Positions 1 through 8,317 of a DNA stretch of 64,000 nt are shown here, piece after piece (the stretch's first letter is position 1; every line of letters begins with the position of its first letter). The notes under the pieces are model-generated. The model saw only the letters and a program-made list of their open reading frames with translations. It was not told the DNA's origin and did not search any database. The stretch spans positions 1 through 64,000 of the forward strand of contig NZ_BMRM01000032.1 in NCBI RefSeq assembly GCF_014648635.1, written 5' to 3'. The position numbers were made by a program, and so were the translations under genes. The DNA comes from Streptomyces cinerochromogenes. Its GTDB lineage: Bacteria; Actinomycetota; Actinomycetes; Streptomycetales; Streptomycetaceae.

Positions 1-71
1 AAGCTAAGCCTCACAGCGCCGATGGTACTGCAGGGGGGACCCTGTGGGAGAGTAGGACACCGCCGAACTCC
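1..71 (+). rRNA. rrf: 5S ribosomal RNA, 3-prime end (partial)
   Basis: The first 70 or so bases match the conserved 3-prime half of bacterial 5S rRNA: the AAGCTAAGCC start, then GCGCCGATGGTACTGC and the closing helix strand GGACACCGCCGAAC. The 5-prime part lies outside the window. It is followed at once by a strong terminator, so it is the last gene of an rRNA operon. The exact end is uncertain by a few bases. Confidence 0.93.
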
Positions 72-76
72 TTTTG

Positions 77-119
77 AAGCTCCGGCTCTTGGGCACTGCC
101 CAGGGGCCGGAGCTTTTTT
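77..119 (+). terminator. Rho-independent terminator of the rRNA operon
   Basis: A 10-bp stem (AAGCTCCGGC at 77-86 pairing with GCCGGAGCTT at 106-115) with a second short helix in its loop runs into a TTTTTT tract at 114-119. It lies directly behind the 5S gene. An ATG at 74 that opens the downstream reading frame lies at the edge of this hairpin and is not a plausible start. Confidence 0.92.
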
Positions 120-175
120 GCGTTGAGGTAAGGTCAGGGGGCATCGTTGGCTCATTTCGCACAGGAGGCCCCCGG

Positions 176-784
176 GTGGAGGTCCAGGAGACCCGCGTCC
201 AGACAGACCGGGTCCTCACCATCCCCAACATCCTCAGCATGGCGCGGCTCGTCGGCGTACCCCTCTTCCTGTGGTTGATCCTCAGGCCGGAGTTCGGCGG
301 CCCCAAGAGCGATGGCTGGGCCCTCCTGGTGCTCGCGTTCAGCGGGGTCAGCGACTATCTGGACGGCAAGCTCGCCCGGCGCTGGAACCAGATCAGCAGC
401 CTCGGCCGGCTGCTCGACCCCGCGGCCGACCGGCTCTACGTCCTGTCCACGCTGCTCGGGCTGACCTGGCGGGAAATCCTCCCGCTCTGGCTCACCGCCC
501 TCCTGCTGGCCCGGGAGCTGGTTCTCCTGGTCATGGTGGGCATCCTCCGCCGGCACGGCTATCCGCCGCCGCAGGTGAACTTCCTCGGGAAGGCCGCCAC
601 GTTCAACCTCATGTACGCCTTCCCGCTCCTGCTCCTCAGCGACGGAAACGGATGGTTCGCGTCACTCGCCGCAGTTTTCGGGTGGGCGTTCGCAGGATGG
701 GGTACAACCCTCTATTGGTGGGCAGGAGTGCTGTACGTAGTACAAGTCCGCCGTCTGGTGCGTGCGGACGCCGTGGCCGATTGA
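176..784 (+). CDS. CDP-alcohol phosphatidyltransferase family membrane protein
   Basis: This 202-residue integral membrane protein transfers a phosphatidyl group from CDP-diacylglycerol to an alcohol, as in phosphatidylglycerophosphate or phosphatidylinositol-phosphate synthesis. The family signature D-x2-D-G-x2-A-R-x8-G-x3-D-x3-D is complete in the first third (YLDGKLARR then GRLLDPAADR). Several hydrophobic helices follow. GTG 176 was chosen because AGGAGG at 163-168 lies 7 bases upstream and the rRNA terminator excludes the ATG at 74. The position before the nucleotidyltransferase/DUF881 cluster matches mycobacterial pgsA2 (Rv1822), but the alcohol acceptor cannot be read from the sequence. 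Confidence 0.9.
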   Translation: MEVQETRVQTDRVLTIPNILSMARLVGVPLFLWLILRPEFGGPKSDGWALLVLAFSGVSDYLDGKLARRWNQISSLGRLLDPAADRLYVLSTLLGLTWREILPLWLTALLLARELVLLVMVGILRRHGYPPPQVNFLGKAATFNLMYAFPLLLLSDGNGWFASLAAVFGWAFAGWGTTLYWWAGVLYVVQVRRLVRADAVAD

Positions 785-897
785 GCCCGTCTCTTGTCTG
801 GACAAAGTCGTCCGATGGCCGCCCGCCGTGAAATGCGGGACACTTTGGACGGGTGAAGTCGGCTAGACAGTCATCTCTTTAGGAGGACGCTTCCGAC

Positions 898-3393
898 ATG
901 AAGGCCGTCGTGATGGCCGGCGGCGAAGGCACGCGCCTTCGCCCAATGACCTCCAGCATGCCCAAGCCGCTCCTGCCCGTGGCGAATCGCCCGATCATGG
1001 AGCATGTGCTGCGACTGCTCAAAAAGCACGGGCTCAACGAGACCGTGGTCACCGTGCAGTTCCTGGCGTCCCTCGTAAAGAACTACTTCGGTGACGGCGA
1101 AGAGCTCGGCATGGAGCTCACGTACGCCAACGAGGAGAAGCCACTCGGTACCGCCGGAAGCGTCAAGAACGCCGAGGAGGCGTTGAAGGACGATGCCTTC
1201 CTCGTCATCTCCGGTGATGCCCTGACCGACTTCGACCTCACCGATCTGATCAATTTCCACAAGGAGAAGGGTGCGCTGGTCACGGTCTGCCTGACCCGCG
1301 TGCCCAATCCGCTGGAGTTCGGCATCACCATCGTGGACGAGGAAGGCAAGGTCGAGCGCTTCCTGGAGAAGCCGACCTGGGGGCAGGTCTTCTCCGACAC
1401 GGTGAACACGGGCATCTACGTCATGGAGCCCGAGGTCTTCAACTACGTCGAAGCCGATGTGCCCGTCGACTGGTCCGGCGATGTCTTCCCGCAGCTGATG
1501 AAGGAAGGCAAGCCGATCTACGGCTATGTCGCCGAGGGCTACTGGGAGGACGTCGGTACCCACGAGAGCTACGTGAAGGCCCAGGCGGACGTCCTCGAGG
1601 GCAAGGTCAACGTCGACATCGACGGCTTCGAGATCTCTCCGGGCGTCTGGGTGGCCGAAGGGGCCGAGGTGCACCCCGACGCCGTGCTGCGCGGGCCGCT
1701 GTACATCGGCGACTACGCGAAGGTCGAGGCCGGCGCGGAGATCCGGGAGCACACCGTCGTCGGCTCCAACGTCGTCGTCAAGAGCGGTGCCTTCCTGCAC
1801 AAGGCCGTCGTGCACGACAACGTGTACATCGGGCAGCACAGCAACCTGCGCGGCTGCGTCGTCGGCAAGAACACCGACATCATGCGTGCCGCCCGGATCG
1901 AGGACGGCGCGGTCATCGGTGACGAGTGCCTGATCGGTGAGGAATCGATCGTTCAGGGCAACGTCCGCGTGTACCCGTTCAAGACCATCGAGGCCGGAGC
2001 CTTCGTCAACACCTCGGTGATCTGGGAGTCCCGGGGACAGGCGCACCTGTTCGGCGCCCGGGGTGTCTCGGGCATCCTGAACGTGGAGATCACGCCGGAG
2101 CTGGCCGTACGGCTCGCCGGCGCCTACGCGACGACCCTGAAGAAGGGCTCCACGGTCACCACGGCCCGCGACCACTCCCGGGGTGCCCGGGCGCTCAAGC
2201 GGGCGGTGATCTCCGCGCTCCAGGCCAGCGCCATCGACGTACGCGACCTGGAGAACGTGCCGCTGCCCGTGGCCCGGCAGCAGACCGCGCGGGGCAGCGC
2301 CGGCGGCATCATGATCCGGACCTCGCCGGGTGTCCCGGACTCGGTCGACATCATGTTCTTCGACGGACAGGGCGCGGACCTCTCGCAGGGCAGCCAGCGC
2401 AAGCTGGACCGGGTGTTCGCGCGCCAGGAGTACCGGCGGGCGTTCCCCGGGGAGATCGGTGACCTGTACTTCCCGGCCAGCGTCTTCGACTCGTACACCG
2501 GATCGCTGCTGCGGAACGTCGACACGACCGGGATAGCCGAGTCGGGTCTCAAGGTGGTCGTGGACGCCTCGAACGGCAGTGCCGGGCTCGTGCTGCCCAG
2601 CCTGCTCGGCAAGCTCGGTGTGGACTCGCTGACCATCAACCCCGGTCTGGACGAGTCCCGGCCCACGGAGACGGCCGAGATGCGGCGGAAGGGGCTGGTG
2701 CGGCTCGGGGAGATCGTGGCGTCCTCGGGTGCCGCGTTCGGCGTGCGGTTCGACCCGGTCGGCGAGCGGCTGTCGCTCGTCGACGAGAAGGGCCGGATCA
2801 TCGAGGACGACCGTGCGCTGCTGGTCATGCTGGACCTGGTGGCCGCCGAGCGGCGCAGCGGGCGGGTGGCGCTGCCGGTCACCACGACCCGGATCGCCGA
2901 GCAGGTGGCCGCCTACCACGGTACCCAGGTCGAGTGGACCACCACCTCGCCCGACGACCTCACGCGCGTGGGGCGCGAGGAAGGCACCATCTTCGGCGGC
3001 GACGGCAAGGGCGGGTTCATCGTGCCCGAGTTCAGCGGCGTCTACGACGGCACGGCCGCCTTCGTACGCCTCATCGGGCTGGTGGCGCGGACGCAGCTCA
3101 CGCTGAGCCAGATCGACGCCCGGATCCCGCGGGCGCACGTCCTCAAGCGCGACCTGGCGACGCCGTGGGCCGTCAAGGGACTGGTGATGCGGCGGGTGGT
3201 CGAGGCCGCAGGGGACCGCTTTGTCGACACGACCGACGGTGTGCGGGTCGTGGAGACCGACGGGCGCTGGGTGATGGTGCTGCCCGACCCGGCCGAGGCG
3301 GTCACGCATCTGTGGGCCGAGGGGCCCGACGACGCCTCCGCACAGGCGCTGCTGGACGAGTGGTCGGCGGTCGTGGACAGCGCCGGCCGGTAG
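898..3393 (+). CDS. Mannose-1-phosphate guanylyltransferase-like protein with C-terminal phosphomannomutase-like domain
   Basis: This is an 831-residue three-part protein. Residues 1-235 form a sugar-phosphate nucleotidyltransferase with the signature AGGEGTRLRP (7-16) and PKP at 22-24. Residues about 245-365 are a left-handed beta-helix with hexapeptide-like repeats. Residues about 375-831 have the phosphohexomutase fold. Relatives in Streptomyces are annotated GDP-mannose pyrophosphorylases, which feed glycans and protein O-mannosylation. The mutase half looks catalytically impaired. The TASHNP loop reads RTSPGV (474-479; Ser476 kept, His and Asn lost), the metal loop DPDADR reads DPVGER (619-624), and the GExSGH sugar loop reads GDGKGG. 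AGGAGGA at 881-887 fixes the ATG. The nucleotide and sugar actually used are not shown by the sequence. Confidence 0.88.
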   Translation: MKAVVMAGGEGTRLRPMTSSMPKPLLPVANRPIMEHVLRLLKKHGLNETVVTVQFLASLVKNYFGDGEELGMELTYANEEKPLGTAGSVKNAEEALKDDAFLVISGDALTDFDLTDLINFHKEKGALVTVCLTRVPNPLEFGITIVDEEGKVERFLEKPTWGQVFSDTVNTGIYVMEPEVFNYVEADVPVDWSGDVFPQLMKEGKPIYGYVAEGYWEDVGTHESYVKAQADVLEGKVNVDIDGFEISPGVWVAEGAEVHPDAVLRGPLYIGDYAKVEAGAEIREHTVVGSNVVVKSGAFLHKAVVHDNVYIGQHSNLRGCVVGKNTDIMRAARIEDGAVIGDECLIGEESIVQGNVRVYPFKTIEAGAFVNTSVIWESRGQAHLFGARGVSGILNVEITPELAVRLAGAYATTLKKGSTVTTARDHSRGARALKRAVISALQASAIDVRDLENVPLPVARQQTARGSAGGIMIRTSPGVPDSVDIMFFDGQGADLSQGSQRKLDRVFARQEYRRAFPGEIGDLYFPASVFDSYTGSLLRNVDTTGIAESGLKVVVDASNGSAGLVLPSLLGKLGVDSLTINPGLDESRPTETAEMRRKGLVRLGEIVASSGAAFGVRFDPVGERLSLVDEKGRIIEDDRALLVMLDLVAAERRSGRVALPVTTTRIAEQVAAYHGTQVEWTTTSPDDLTRVGREEGTIFGGDGKGGFIVPEFSGVYDGTAAFVRLIGLVARTQLTLSQIDARIPRAHVLKRDLATPWAVKGLVMRRVVEAAGDRFVDTTDGVRVVETDGRWVMVLPDPAEAVTHLWAEGPDDASAQALLDEWSAVVDSAGR

Positions 3394-3431
3394 CTCCGGC
3401 GGCCTGGACGGCCGAAGTCGCTGCACGCACG

Positions 3432-3472
3432 CGTGCCGGACAAGTGTCCCCCAAGGGGGCCTGTCCGGCACG
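3432..3472 (+). terminator. Strong hairpin between the nucleotidyltransferase and DUF881 genes
   Basis: CGTGCCGGACA (3432-3442) pairs perfectly with TGTCCGGCACG (3462-3472), with a further CCCCC/GGGGG pairing inside. There is no T tract, so it may slow or partly terminate transcription. Its position argues against translation starting at ATG 3433. Confidence 0.6.
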
Positions 3473-3513
3473 CCGGTGGGGCCGTTCGGAGGTACTGCTC
3501 GCGACATGCGACG

Positions 3514-4431
3514 ATGTGCGGCATGCCGCAGCAACCCCCCGTTCGGAGCAGCCCTCCGCGGGCCCAGCGCCCGGACGCCTCCATGTCGTTGATCACCAAC
3601 GTCATGGACCACAGCCTGGACGACGGGTACGCCGAGGCCGCAGCCCGCAGGAAGTCCCAGGGCGAGGGCGGCCTGCCGAAGACGCTCCGGGCCAAGCTGG
3701 GCCTGGCGGGCGGTCTCGTGCTCGCTGCGCTGGTGGTGACCCTGGGCGCGGCACAGGCGCGGGTGGCGGCACCCGTCGTGGCCAAGGAGCGCCAGGAGCT
3801 GATCGACCGTGTCGACAAGGAGACCGCGGACGCGGACCAGCTGGAGAAGACGGTCGACACGCTGCGCGACGATGTCAGCGCGCGTCAGCGGGCGGCCCTG
3901 AGGTCGAGCGGCGGCGGCTCCGAGGCGGACCTGGTCGGCCTGCTCTCGGGTGCCACCGCGGTGCACGGCCCCGGGGTCAGGCTCGTCGTGGACGACGCCA
4001 AGGAGGCGAGCGGTGGCGGGGACGGCTCCAACCCTCGCGAGACCTCGGGTTTCTCCGACACCGGCCGGGTGCGCGACCGCGACATGCAGCGCGTGGTCAA
4101 CGGACTGTGGGCCTCCGGGGCCGAGGCGATCTCCGTCAACGGGCAGCGGCTGACCGCCCTGTCCGCGATCAGGGCCGCGGGTGACGCGATACTGGTCGAC
4201 AACAGGCCGCTGGTGCCGCCGTACACGGTGCTGGCGGTGGGGGACGGGCAGAGGTTGAGCACCAGGTTCCAGGACAGCGCCGACGGCCTGTACCTGCACG
4301 CCCTGGAGGAGAACTACGGCATCCGCGCCACCATCTCCACGGAGGGGGACGTCCGGCTGCCCGCCGCCCCCAGTGTGATCGTACGTACAGCACAGCCGAA
4401 GTCCGAGAAAACCGAGAAGGGCACATCGTGA
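3514..4431 (+). CDS. DUF881 family membrane-anchored protein (first copy)
   Basis: About 305 residues. There is a cytoplasmic N-terminus, one transmembrane helix (AGLVLAALVVTLGAA region), a coiled-coil stretch of alternating charges (KERQELIDRVDKETADADQ), then the DUF881 domain with the recurrent GPGVRLVVDD and GAEAISVNGQRL motifs. Family members lie next to division and cell-wall genes in actinobacteria, and their biochemical role is not settled. Starts at 3514 or 3523 are both possible because the nearest ribosome site (GGAGG, 3488-3492) is rather far; 3433 lies inside a hairpin. The stop overlaps the next start by GTGA, so translation is probably coupled. Confidence 0.85.
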   Translation: MCGMPQQPPVRSSPPRAQRPDASMSLITNVMDHSLDDGYAEAAARRKSQGEGGLPKTLRAKLGLAGGLVLAALVVTLGAAQARVAAPVVAKERQELIDRVDKETADADQLEKTVDTLRDDVSARQRAALRSSGGGSEADLVGLLSGATAVHGPGVRLVVDDAKEASGGGDGSNPRETSGFSDTGRVRDRDMQRVVNGLWASGAEAISVNGQRLTALSAIRAAGDAILVDNRPLVPPYTVLAVGDGQRLSTRFQDSADGLYLHALEENYGIRATISTEGDVRLPAAPSVIVRTAQPKSEKTEKGTS

Positions 4432-4760
4432 TCGCCGTACTGGGCCTCGTCGTGGGAGTCGTGGCCGGCCTGTTGGTCCGGCCCGAGGTTCCGGCGGTCG
4501 TCGAGCCTTATCTGCCGATCGCCGTCGTCGCGGCACTGGACGCCGTCTTCGGCGGCCTGCGGGCCATGCTGGACGGCATCTTCGACGACAAGGTCTTCGT
4601 CGTGTCGTTCCTGTCGAACGTGGTCGTCGCCGCCCTCATCGTGTTCCTCGGGGACAAACTGGGCGTGGGCGCGCAGCTGTCCACGGGCGTCGTCGTGGTC
4701 CTCGGCATCCGTATCTTCTCCAACGCCGCGGCGATCCGGCGGCACGTGTTCCGGGCGTGA
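4428..4760 (+). CDS. Small basic protein family (DUF1290) membrane protein
   Basis: A 110-residue protein with three predicted membrane helices: an N-terminal VLGLVVGVVAGLLV, a central VSFLSNVVVAALIVFLGD and a C-terminal segment ending in RRHVFRA. It matches the small basic protein (Sbp) family, encoded near ftsZ in Firmicutes and between two DUF881 genes in actinobacteria. The GTG start overlaps the previous stop, and its own stop overlaps the next GTG at 4757. The three genes therefore form one tightly coupled unit and may encode a membrane complex. No catalytic residues are evident. Confidence 0.87.
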   Translation: MIAVLGLVVGVVAGLLVRPEVPAVVEPYLPIAVVAALDAVFGGLRAMLDGIFDDKVFVVSFLSNVVVAALIVFLGDKLGVGAQLSTGVVVVLGIRIFSNAAAIRRHVFRA

Positions 4761-5695
4761 CACCGATGAGCGAACAGAACGACCGTAACGACGGCAATGA
4801 CCGCGACGACCGCAATGGCCGCGACGACCGCAATGGCCGCGACGACCGCAATGGCCGTGATGGCCGTGATGCGCAGCAGGAGAACCGGCTGCGCAGGGAG
4901 CTGCCGGCCGAGGTGCCCGCACCCGCGCCCGCGGCCGGGCAGCAGTCGGCCGAAGCGCGGGCGCAGCAGGCGCTGACGGGCCGGCAGCGGCTCGTCAAGG
5001 GGCTGTGGCCGCCGCGTTTCACCCGTGCCCAACTCATCGTCGCGCTGCTCCTGTTCGGCCTCGGCTTCGGCCTTGCCGTACAGGTGGCGTCCAACAGCGA
5101 CACCGACAGCGCGCTGCGTGGCGCGCGTCAGGAAGATCTTGTACGCATCCTCGATGAACTGGATGCGCGTACTCAGCGTCTTGAGGACGAGAAGCAGGGA
5201 CTCGAAAAGCAGCGTCAGGAGCTGCAGACCAGCTCCGACCAGGCCGCCGAGGCGCGCCGGCAGACCGCCGAGAAGAAGAGGCAACTCGGCATCCTGGCGG
5301 GCACCGTGGCGGCGCAGGGTCCCGGCATCACCATGACGATCGAGGACACGAAGGGGACGGTCCAGGCGGACATGCTGCTCGACGCGATCCAGGAGTTGCG
5401 CGCGGCCGGCGCGGAGGCGATCCAGGTCAACGGGGTCCGGGTGGTCGCCGGCACCTACTTCACCGACTCCGGCAGGAGCGTGAGCGTCGACGGGAACAAG
5501 ATCAACGCTCCCTATCGTTTCAAGGTCATCGGCAAGCCGCAGGACCTCGAGCCGGCGCTGAACATCCCTGGAGGCGTGGTGCAGACTCTGGAGAAGGAGC
5601 AGGCCACGGTGACCGTCGAGCAGTCGGGCAAGATCGTCGTGGACGCCTTGCGGCAGGCGAAGCGGCCTGACTACGCTCGGTTGTCCTCCCAGTGA
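4757..5695 (+). CDS. DUF881 family membrane-anchored protein (second copy)
   Basis: A 312-residue protein built like the first copy: a cytoplasmic tail, one membrane helix (LIVALLLFGLGFGLAVQV region, about residues 93-113), a long coiled coil (LDELDARTQRLEDEKQ onward), then the DUF881 domain (GPGITMTIEDTKG and GAEAIQVNGVRVV). The cytoplasmic tail is odd: its first 40 residues are almost only Arg, Asp, Asn and Gly, encoded by three perfect 18-bp tandem repeats. GTG 4757 overlaps the preceding stop, and ATG 4766 is an alternative. No function beyond a probable cell-envelope or division role can be assigned. Confidence 0.86.
   Translation: MTPMSEQNDRNDGNDRDDRNGRDDRNGRDDRNGRDGRDAQQENRLRRELPAEVPAPAPAAGQQSAEARAQQALTGRQRLVKGLWPPRFTRAQLIVALLLFGLGFGLAVQVASNSDTDSALRGARQEDLVRILDELDARTQRLEDEKQGLEKQRQELQTSSDQAAEARRQTAEKKRQLGILAGTVAAQGPGITMTIEDTKGTVQADMLLDAIQELRAAGAEAIQVNGVRVVAGTYFTDSGRSVSVDGNKINAPYRFKVIGKPQDLEPALNIPGGVVQTLEKEQATVTVEQSGKIVVDALRQAKRPDYARLSSQ
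4802..4855 (+). repeat. Three perfect 18-bp tandem repeats inside the second DUF881 gene
   Basis: The unit CGCGACGACCGCAATGGC occurs three times without mismatch (4802-4819, 4820-4837, 4838-4855), flanked by degenerate copies on both sides. The unit is in frame and encodes Arg-Asp-Asp-Arg-Asn-Gly, so copy number can change without a frameshift. Confidence 0.95.
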
Positions 5696-5885
5696 ACGGG
5701 TGGTGCATGCGGGTCGTCCGGCAGGGGCATGAGGTTGCGGGGGGTCGGCGCACCGAAGAGGTGGTGCGTGGTGGAAACTGTCTGGTGGATACGGACGTTG
5801 TGAGAATGTCCGGCTCGGCCGGTGTAGGCAATCAGGGTTCGTCCTGCCCCACGGGCGGGTCTGTTTCGGTCAAGGGGAATCGCCC

Positions 5886-6716
5886 GTGAAGTTGTTTGCG
5901 AAGTTGTTCGGCAAGAGCGCGCGAGAGGGCAGCGACAACGCGACCGCCCGTCATCGCGCACAGCCTGACGCGGAGGGCCAGCGCCCGCTGTTCCGGGACC
6001 AGGTCGCTGGTCCGGGCGGTGACATTTCCCGTGGTCAGGGCGCGGCGTCTGTTGACCCTGCCCAGTCCGGCGGCATAGGTTTCGGGCAACCGTCAACCTC
6101 AGGTACGGGTGGAGGGTTTGCCTCCGACCCGTACGCGTCCAACGCCCCGGCGGGGCAGCCGCGGCAGGAGGATCCGTCGATGTCGGTCCTGGTGTGTACG
6201 AGGTGCGGTAACCGGAATGCGGAGAACGCCCGGTTCTGCTCCCACTGTGGGGCGCCGCTGCGACCCGGGGTGGCGCCCGAGCGGGCCTCCGAGACGACGT
6301 CCACCATCTCGATCTCCGGCCTGGAGGCGTACGACTCCGAGGCCACCGGTCAGACGCCGCTGCCGATGCTCTCCCCGGAGGCGCAGGCCGCGGTGGACGC
6401 GCTGCCGGTGGGATCGGCGCTGCTGGTGGTGCGCCGCGGCCCGAACTCGGGCAGCCGCTTCCTGCTGGACAGCGACCTCACCACGGCCGGCCGTCACCCG
6501 CAGAGCGACATCTTCCTGGACGACGTGACGGTCTCCCGGCGGCACGTGGAGTTCCGGCGCTCCCCGGACGGCTCCTTCACGGTGGCCGACGTGGGCAGCC
6601 TGAACGGCACGTACGTCAACCGGGAGCGCATCGACCAGGTCGCTCTGTCGAACGGTGACGAAGTGCAGATCGGCAAGTACCGGCTGGTGTTCTACGCGAG
6701 CCGGCAGGGCATCTGA
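5886..6716 (+). CDS. FHA-domain protein with zinc ribbon (GarA/OdhI-like)
   Basis: A 276-residue cytoplasmic protein. The N-terminal 95 residues are low complexity. A CxxC...CxxC zinc ribbon follows (CTRCGNRN, CSHCGAPL), then a threonine motif ETTS at 136-139, and a forkhead-associated domain from about 183 to the end (GRHPQSDIF, SRRHVEFR, GSLNGTYVNRERI). In mycobacterial GarA and corynebacterial OdhI, Ser/Thr kinases phosphorylate an ETT motif. The FHA domain then folds on to it, which changes control of 2-oxoglutarate metabolism. The same architecture and the MerR / nuclease neighbours support orthology. GTG 5886 has AAGGGG 8 bases upstream. The long N-terminal extension and zinc ribbon are absent from mycobacterial GarA. 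Confidence 0.87.
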   Translation: MKLFAKLFGKSAREGSDNATARHRAQPDAEGQRPLFRDQVAGPGGDISRGQGAASVDPAQSGGIGFGQPSTSGTGGGFASDPYASNAPAGQPRQEDPSMSVLVCTRCGNRNAENARFCSHCGAPLRPGVAPERASETTSTISISGLEAYDSEATGQTPLPMLSPEAQAAVDALPVGSALLVVRRGPNSGSRFLLDSDLTTAGRHPQSDIFLDDVTVSRRHVEFRRSPDGSFTVADVGSLNGTYVNRERIDQVALSNGDEVQIGKYRLVFYASRQGI

Positions 6717-6720
6717 CCCA

Positions 6721-6742
6721 CCCCCGGACTGACGTCCGGGGG
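6721..6742 (+). terminator. Hairpin between FHA and MerR genes
   Basis: CCCCCGGAC (6721-6729) and GTCCGGGGG (6734-6742) form a 9-bp stem with a 4-base loop just after the FHA stop codon. There is no T tract, so termination may be partial and the MerR gene could be read through. Confidence 0.5.
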
Positions 6743-6760
6743 AACCCCCAGGGAAGGTCC

Positions 6761-7498
6761 ATGCTGCAAACACCGAGCGGCGGTGCCGGAAGCGGTACCG
6801 CCGCCAGGGACAGTGGGCTGATGAGCATCGGCACGGTGCTGAACGTGCTGCGCGACGAGTTCCCCGAAGTCACCATCTCCAAGATCCGCTTCCTGGAGTC
6901 GGAGGGGCTCATCGAGCCGCAGCGGACCCCGTCGGGGTACCGCAAGTTCAGCGCCGGCGACGTCGAGCGCCTCGCTCACGTCCTGCGGATGCAGCGGGAC
7001 CACTACCTGCCGCTCAAGGTGATCCGGGAGCACCTGGACGCCATGGAGCGCGGTGAGGCCGTAGCGCTGCCCGTGGTCGGGCGCCAGCGCACGGGGGACG
7101 ACATGCCGCTGTCCGTGGAGGGGCCCACGGTGGCCCGGGTCGGCCGGGCCGAGCTGCTGGTCGCGGCGGACATCGACGAGGGGGACCTGAAGGAGTGGGA
7201 GTCCTACGGGCTCATCGCTCCCCTGGAGGACGGGGCGTACGACGCCGAGGCCGTCACCGTGGCCTCGCTCATCGCCGAGCTGGGCCGGTTCGGGATCGAA
7301 CCGCGCCACCTCCGGGTGATGAAGGCCGCCGCCGACCGTGAGGCGGGGCTGGTCGACCAGGTGGTGGCCCCGCTCAAACGCCACCGGAACCCGCAGACCA
7401 GGGCGCACGCCGAGGCCCGTACGAAGGAGCTGGCGGCCCTCACGGTGAAGCTGCACGCGGCTCTGGTGCAGACCGCTCTGGGCGTGCGGCTGCCCTGA
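6761..7498 (+). CDS. MerR-family regulator, FtsR/Rv1828-like
   Basis: A 245-residue regulator with an N-terminal winged helix (SIGTVLNVLRDEFPEVTIS, then the ESEGLIEPQRTPSGYRKF wing) and a C-terminal region that repeats part of the fold (DIDEGDLKEWESYGLIAP). This second helix region is typical of the Rv1828 group rather than metal-sensing MerR proteins, and no metal-binding cysteines are seen. Corynebacterial orthologues (FtsR) activate ftsZ. Its place between GarA-like and bifunctional-nuclease genes is the conserved actinobacterial order. GGGAAGG lies just before the ATG. Confidence 0.88.
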   Translation: MLQTPSGGAGSGTAARDSGLMSIGTVLNVLRDEFPEVTISKIRFLESEGLIEPQRTPSGYRKFSAGDVERLAHVLRMQRDHYLPLKVIREHLDAMERGEAVALPVVGRQRTGDDMPLSVEGPTVARVGRAELLVAADIDEGDLKEWESYGLIAPLEDGAYDAEAVTVASLIAELGRFGIEPRHLRVMKAAADREAGLVDQVVAPLKRHRNPQTRAHAEARTKELAALTVKLHAALVQTALGVRLP

Positions 7499-7572
7499 GC
7501 GCGGAGGGCCCCGGAGCGGCCGGATCGGGCACCTGTTCCCGGCCCGACTACCCAAACGTCCCGGGCACGGCC

Positions 7573-7578
7573 TAGGGT
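7573..7578 (+). promoter_or_regulatory. -10 element for a probable leaderless mRNA
   Basis: TAGGGT ends 6 bases before GTG 7585, so transcription would start at or within a base or two of the start codon. No Shine-Dalgarno sequence is present, which fits a leaderless transcript. No clear -35 element is visible. Confidence 0.45.
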
Positions 7579-7584
7579 TGCTGT

Positions 7585-8058
7585 GTGAACGAGCTCGATG
7601 TCGTAGGTGTCCGGGTCGAAATGCCCTCCAACCAGCCGATCGTGCTCCTGCGCGAAGTGGGGGGCGACCGTTACCTCCCCATCTGGATCGGACCGGGGGA
7701 GGCGACGGCGATCGCCTTCGCCCAGCAGGGCATGGCCCCCGCGCGACCGCTGACCCACGACCTGTTCAAGGACGTGCTGGAGGCCGTCGGCCAGGAGCTG
7801 ACCGAAGTGCGCATCACCGATCTGCGGGAAGGCGTCTTCTACGCGGAGCTGGTGTTCGCCAGTGGGGTCGAGGTCAGCGCCCGCCCCTCCGATGCCATAG
7901 CGCTGGCCCTGCGCACCGGAACGCCGATCTACGGCAGCGACACGGTGCTGGACGACGCGGGCATCGCCATTCCGGACGAGCAGGAGGACGAGGTGGAGAA
8001 GTTCCGCGAGTTCCTCGACCAGATCTCGCCCGAGGACTTCGGCACCAGCAGTCAGTGA
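7585..8058 (+). CDS. Bifunctional nuclease family protein (DUF151)
   Basis: A 157-residue cytoplasmic protein beginning MNELDVVGVRVEMPSNQP. It carries the DUF151 core (LPIWIGPGEATAIAFAQQG, then SARPSDAIALALRTGTPIY). Characterised family members have DNase and RNase activity in plants and bacteria; the mycobacterial orthologue is Rv1829. The MerR genes on either side are the conserved arrangement. GTG is the start and seems to lie at the transcript 5-prime end. The acidic C-terminus (DEQEDEVEKFREFLDQ) follows the conserved domain. Confidence 0.87.
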   Translation: MNELDVVGVRVEMPSNQPIVLLREVGGDRYLPIWIGPGEATAIAFAQQGMAPARPLTHDLFKDVLEAVGQELTEVRITDLREGVFYAELVFASGVEVSARPSDAIALALRTGTPIYGSDTVLDDAGIAIPDEQEDEVEKFREFLDQISPEDFGTSSQ

Positions 8059-8231
8059 GACCGGGGCCCGCCCGTCGGTCCCGGGGTTCCACCGGGGCGG
8101 ACGGCGGCCTCGCGCGGCTCGCGACCGGCAATTGCCGCCGGCCGGTGAGAGCGTCCTCCGGCCCCCCGTCAGCGCATTCGGCTAGCCTTTCCCCGCGGTG
8201 GGACACGGGAAACCACTCCTAGGGTGATTAT

Positions 8232-8287
8232 CACTCGGCGTGCCGAGTGTGGCGATCGTTGACGCACCCCTGGTGACTGCCTACCGT
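8232..8287 (+). promoter_or_regulatory. Promoter with upstream palindrome for the second MerR gene
   Basis: A near-consensus promoter, TTGACG (8259-8264), a 17-bp spacer and TACCGT (8282-8287), lies about 30 bases before GTG 8318. Just upstream is a perfect 8-bp inverted repeat, CACTCGGC (8232-8239) and GCCGAGTG (8242-8249), a possible operator. Confidence 0.7.
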
Positions 8288-8317
8288 CGAGAAGGCAGGT
8301 CAAGGACGGAGGTCGGC

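Noticed and set aside
74..175. N-terminal extension of the CDP-alcohol phosphatidyltransferase from ATG 74
   Set aside because: The ATG is at the rRNA terminator hairpin, while GTG 176 has a well-spaced AGGAGG.
871..4536. A 1221-codon minus-strand open frame
   Set aside because: It is antisense to the nucleotidyltransferase and DUF881 genes, its product is Arg/Gly/Val/Asp-rich with no domain, and it has no ribosome site. It is a composition shadow.
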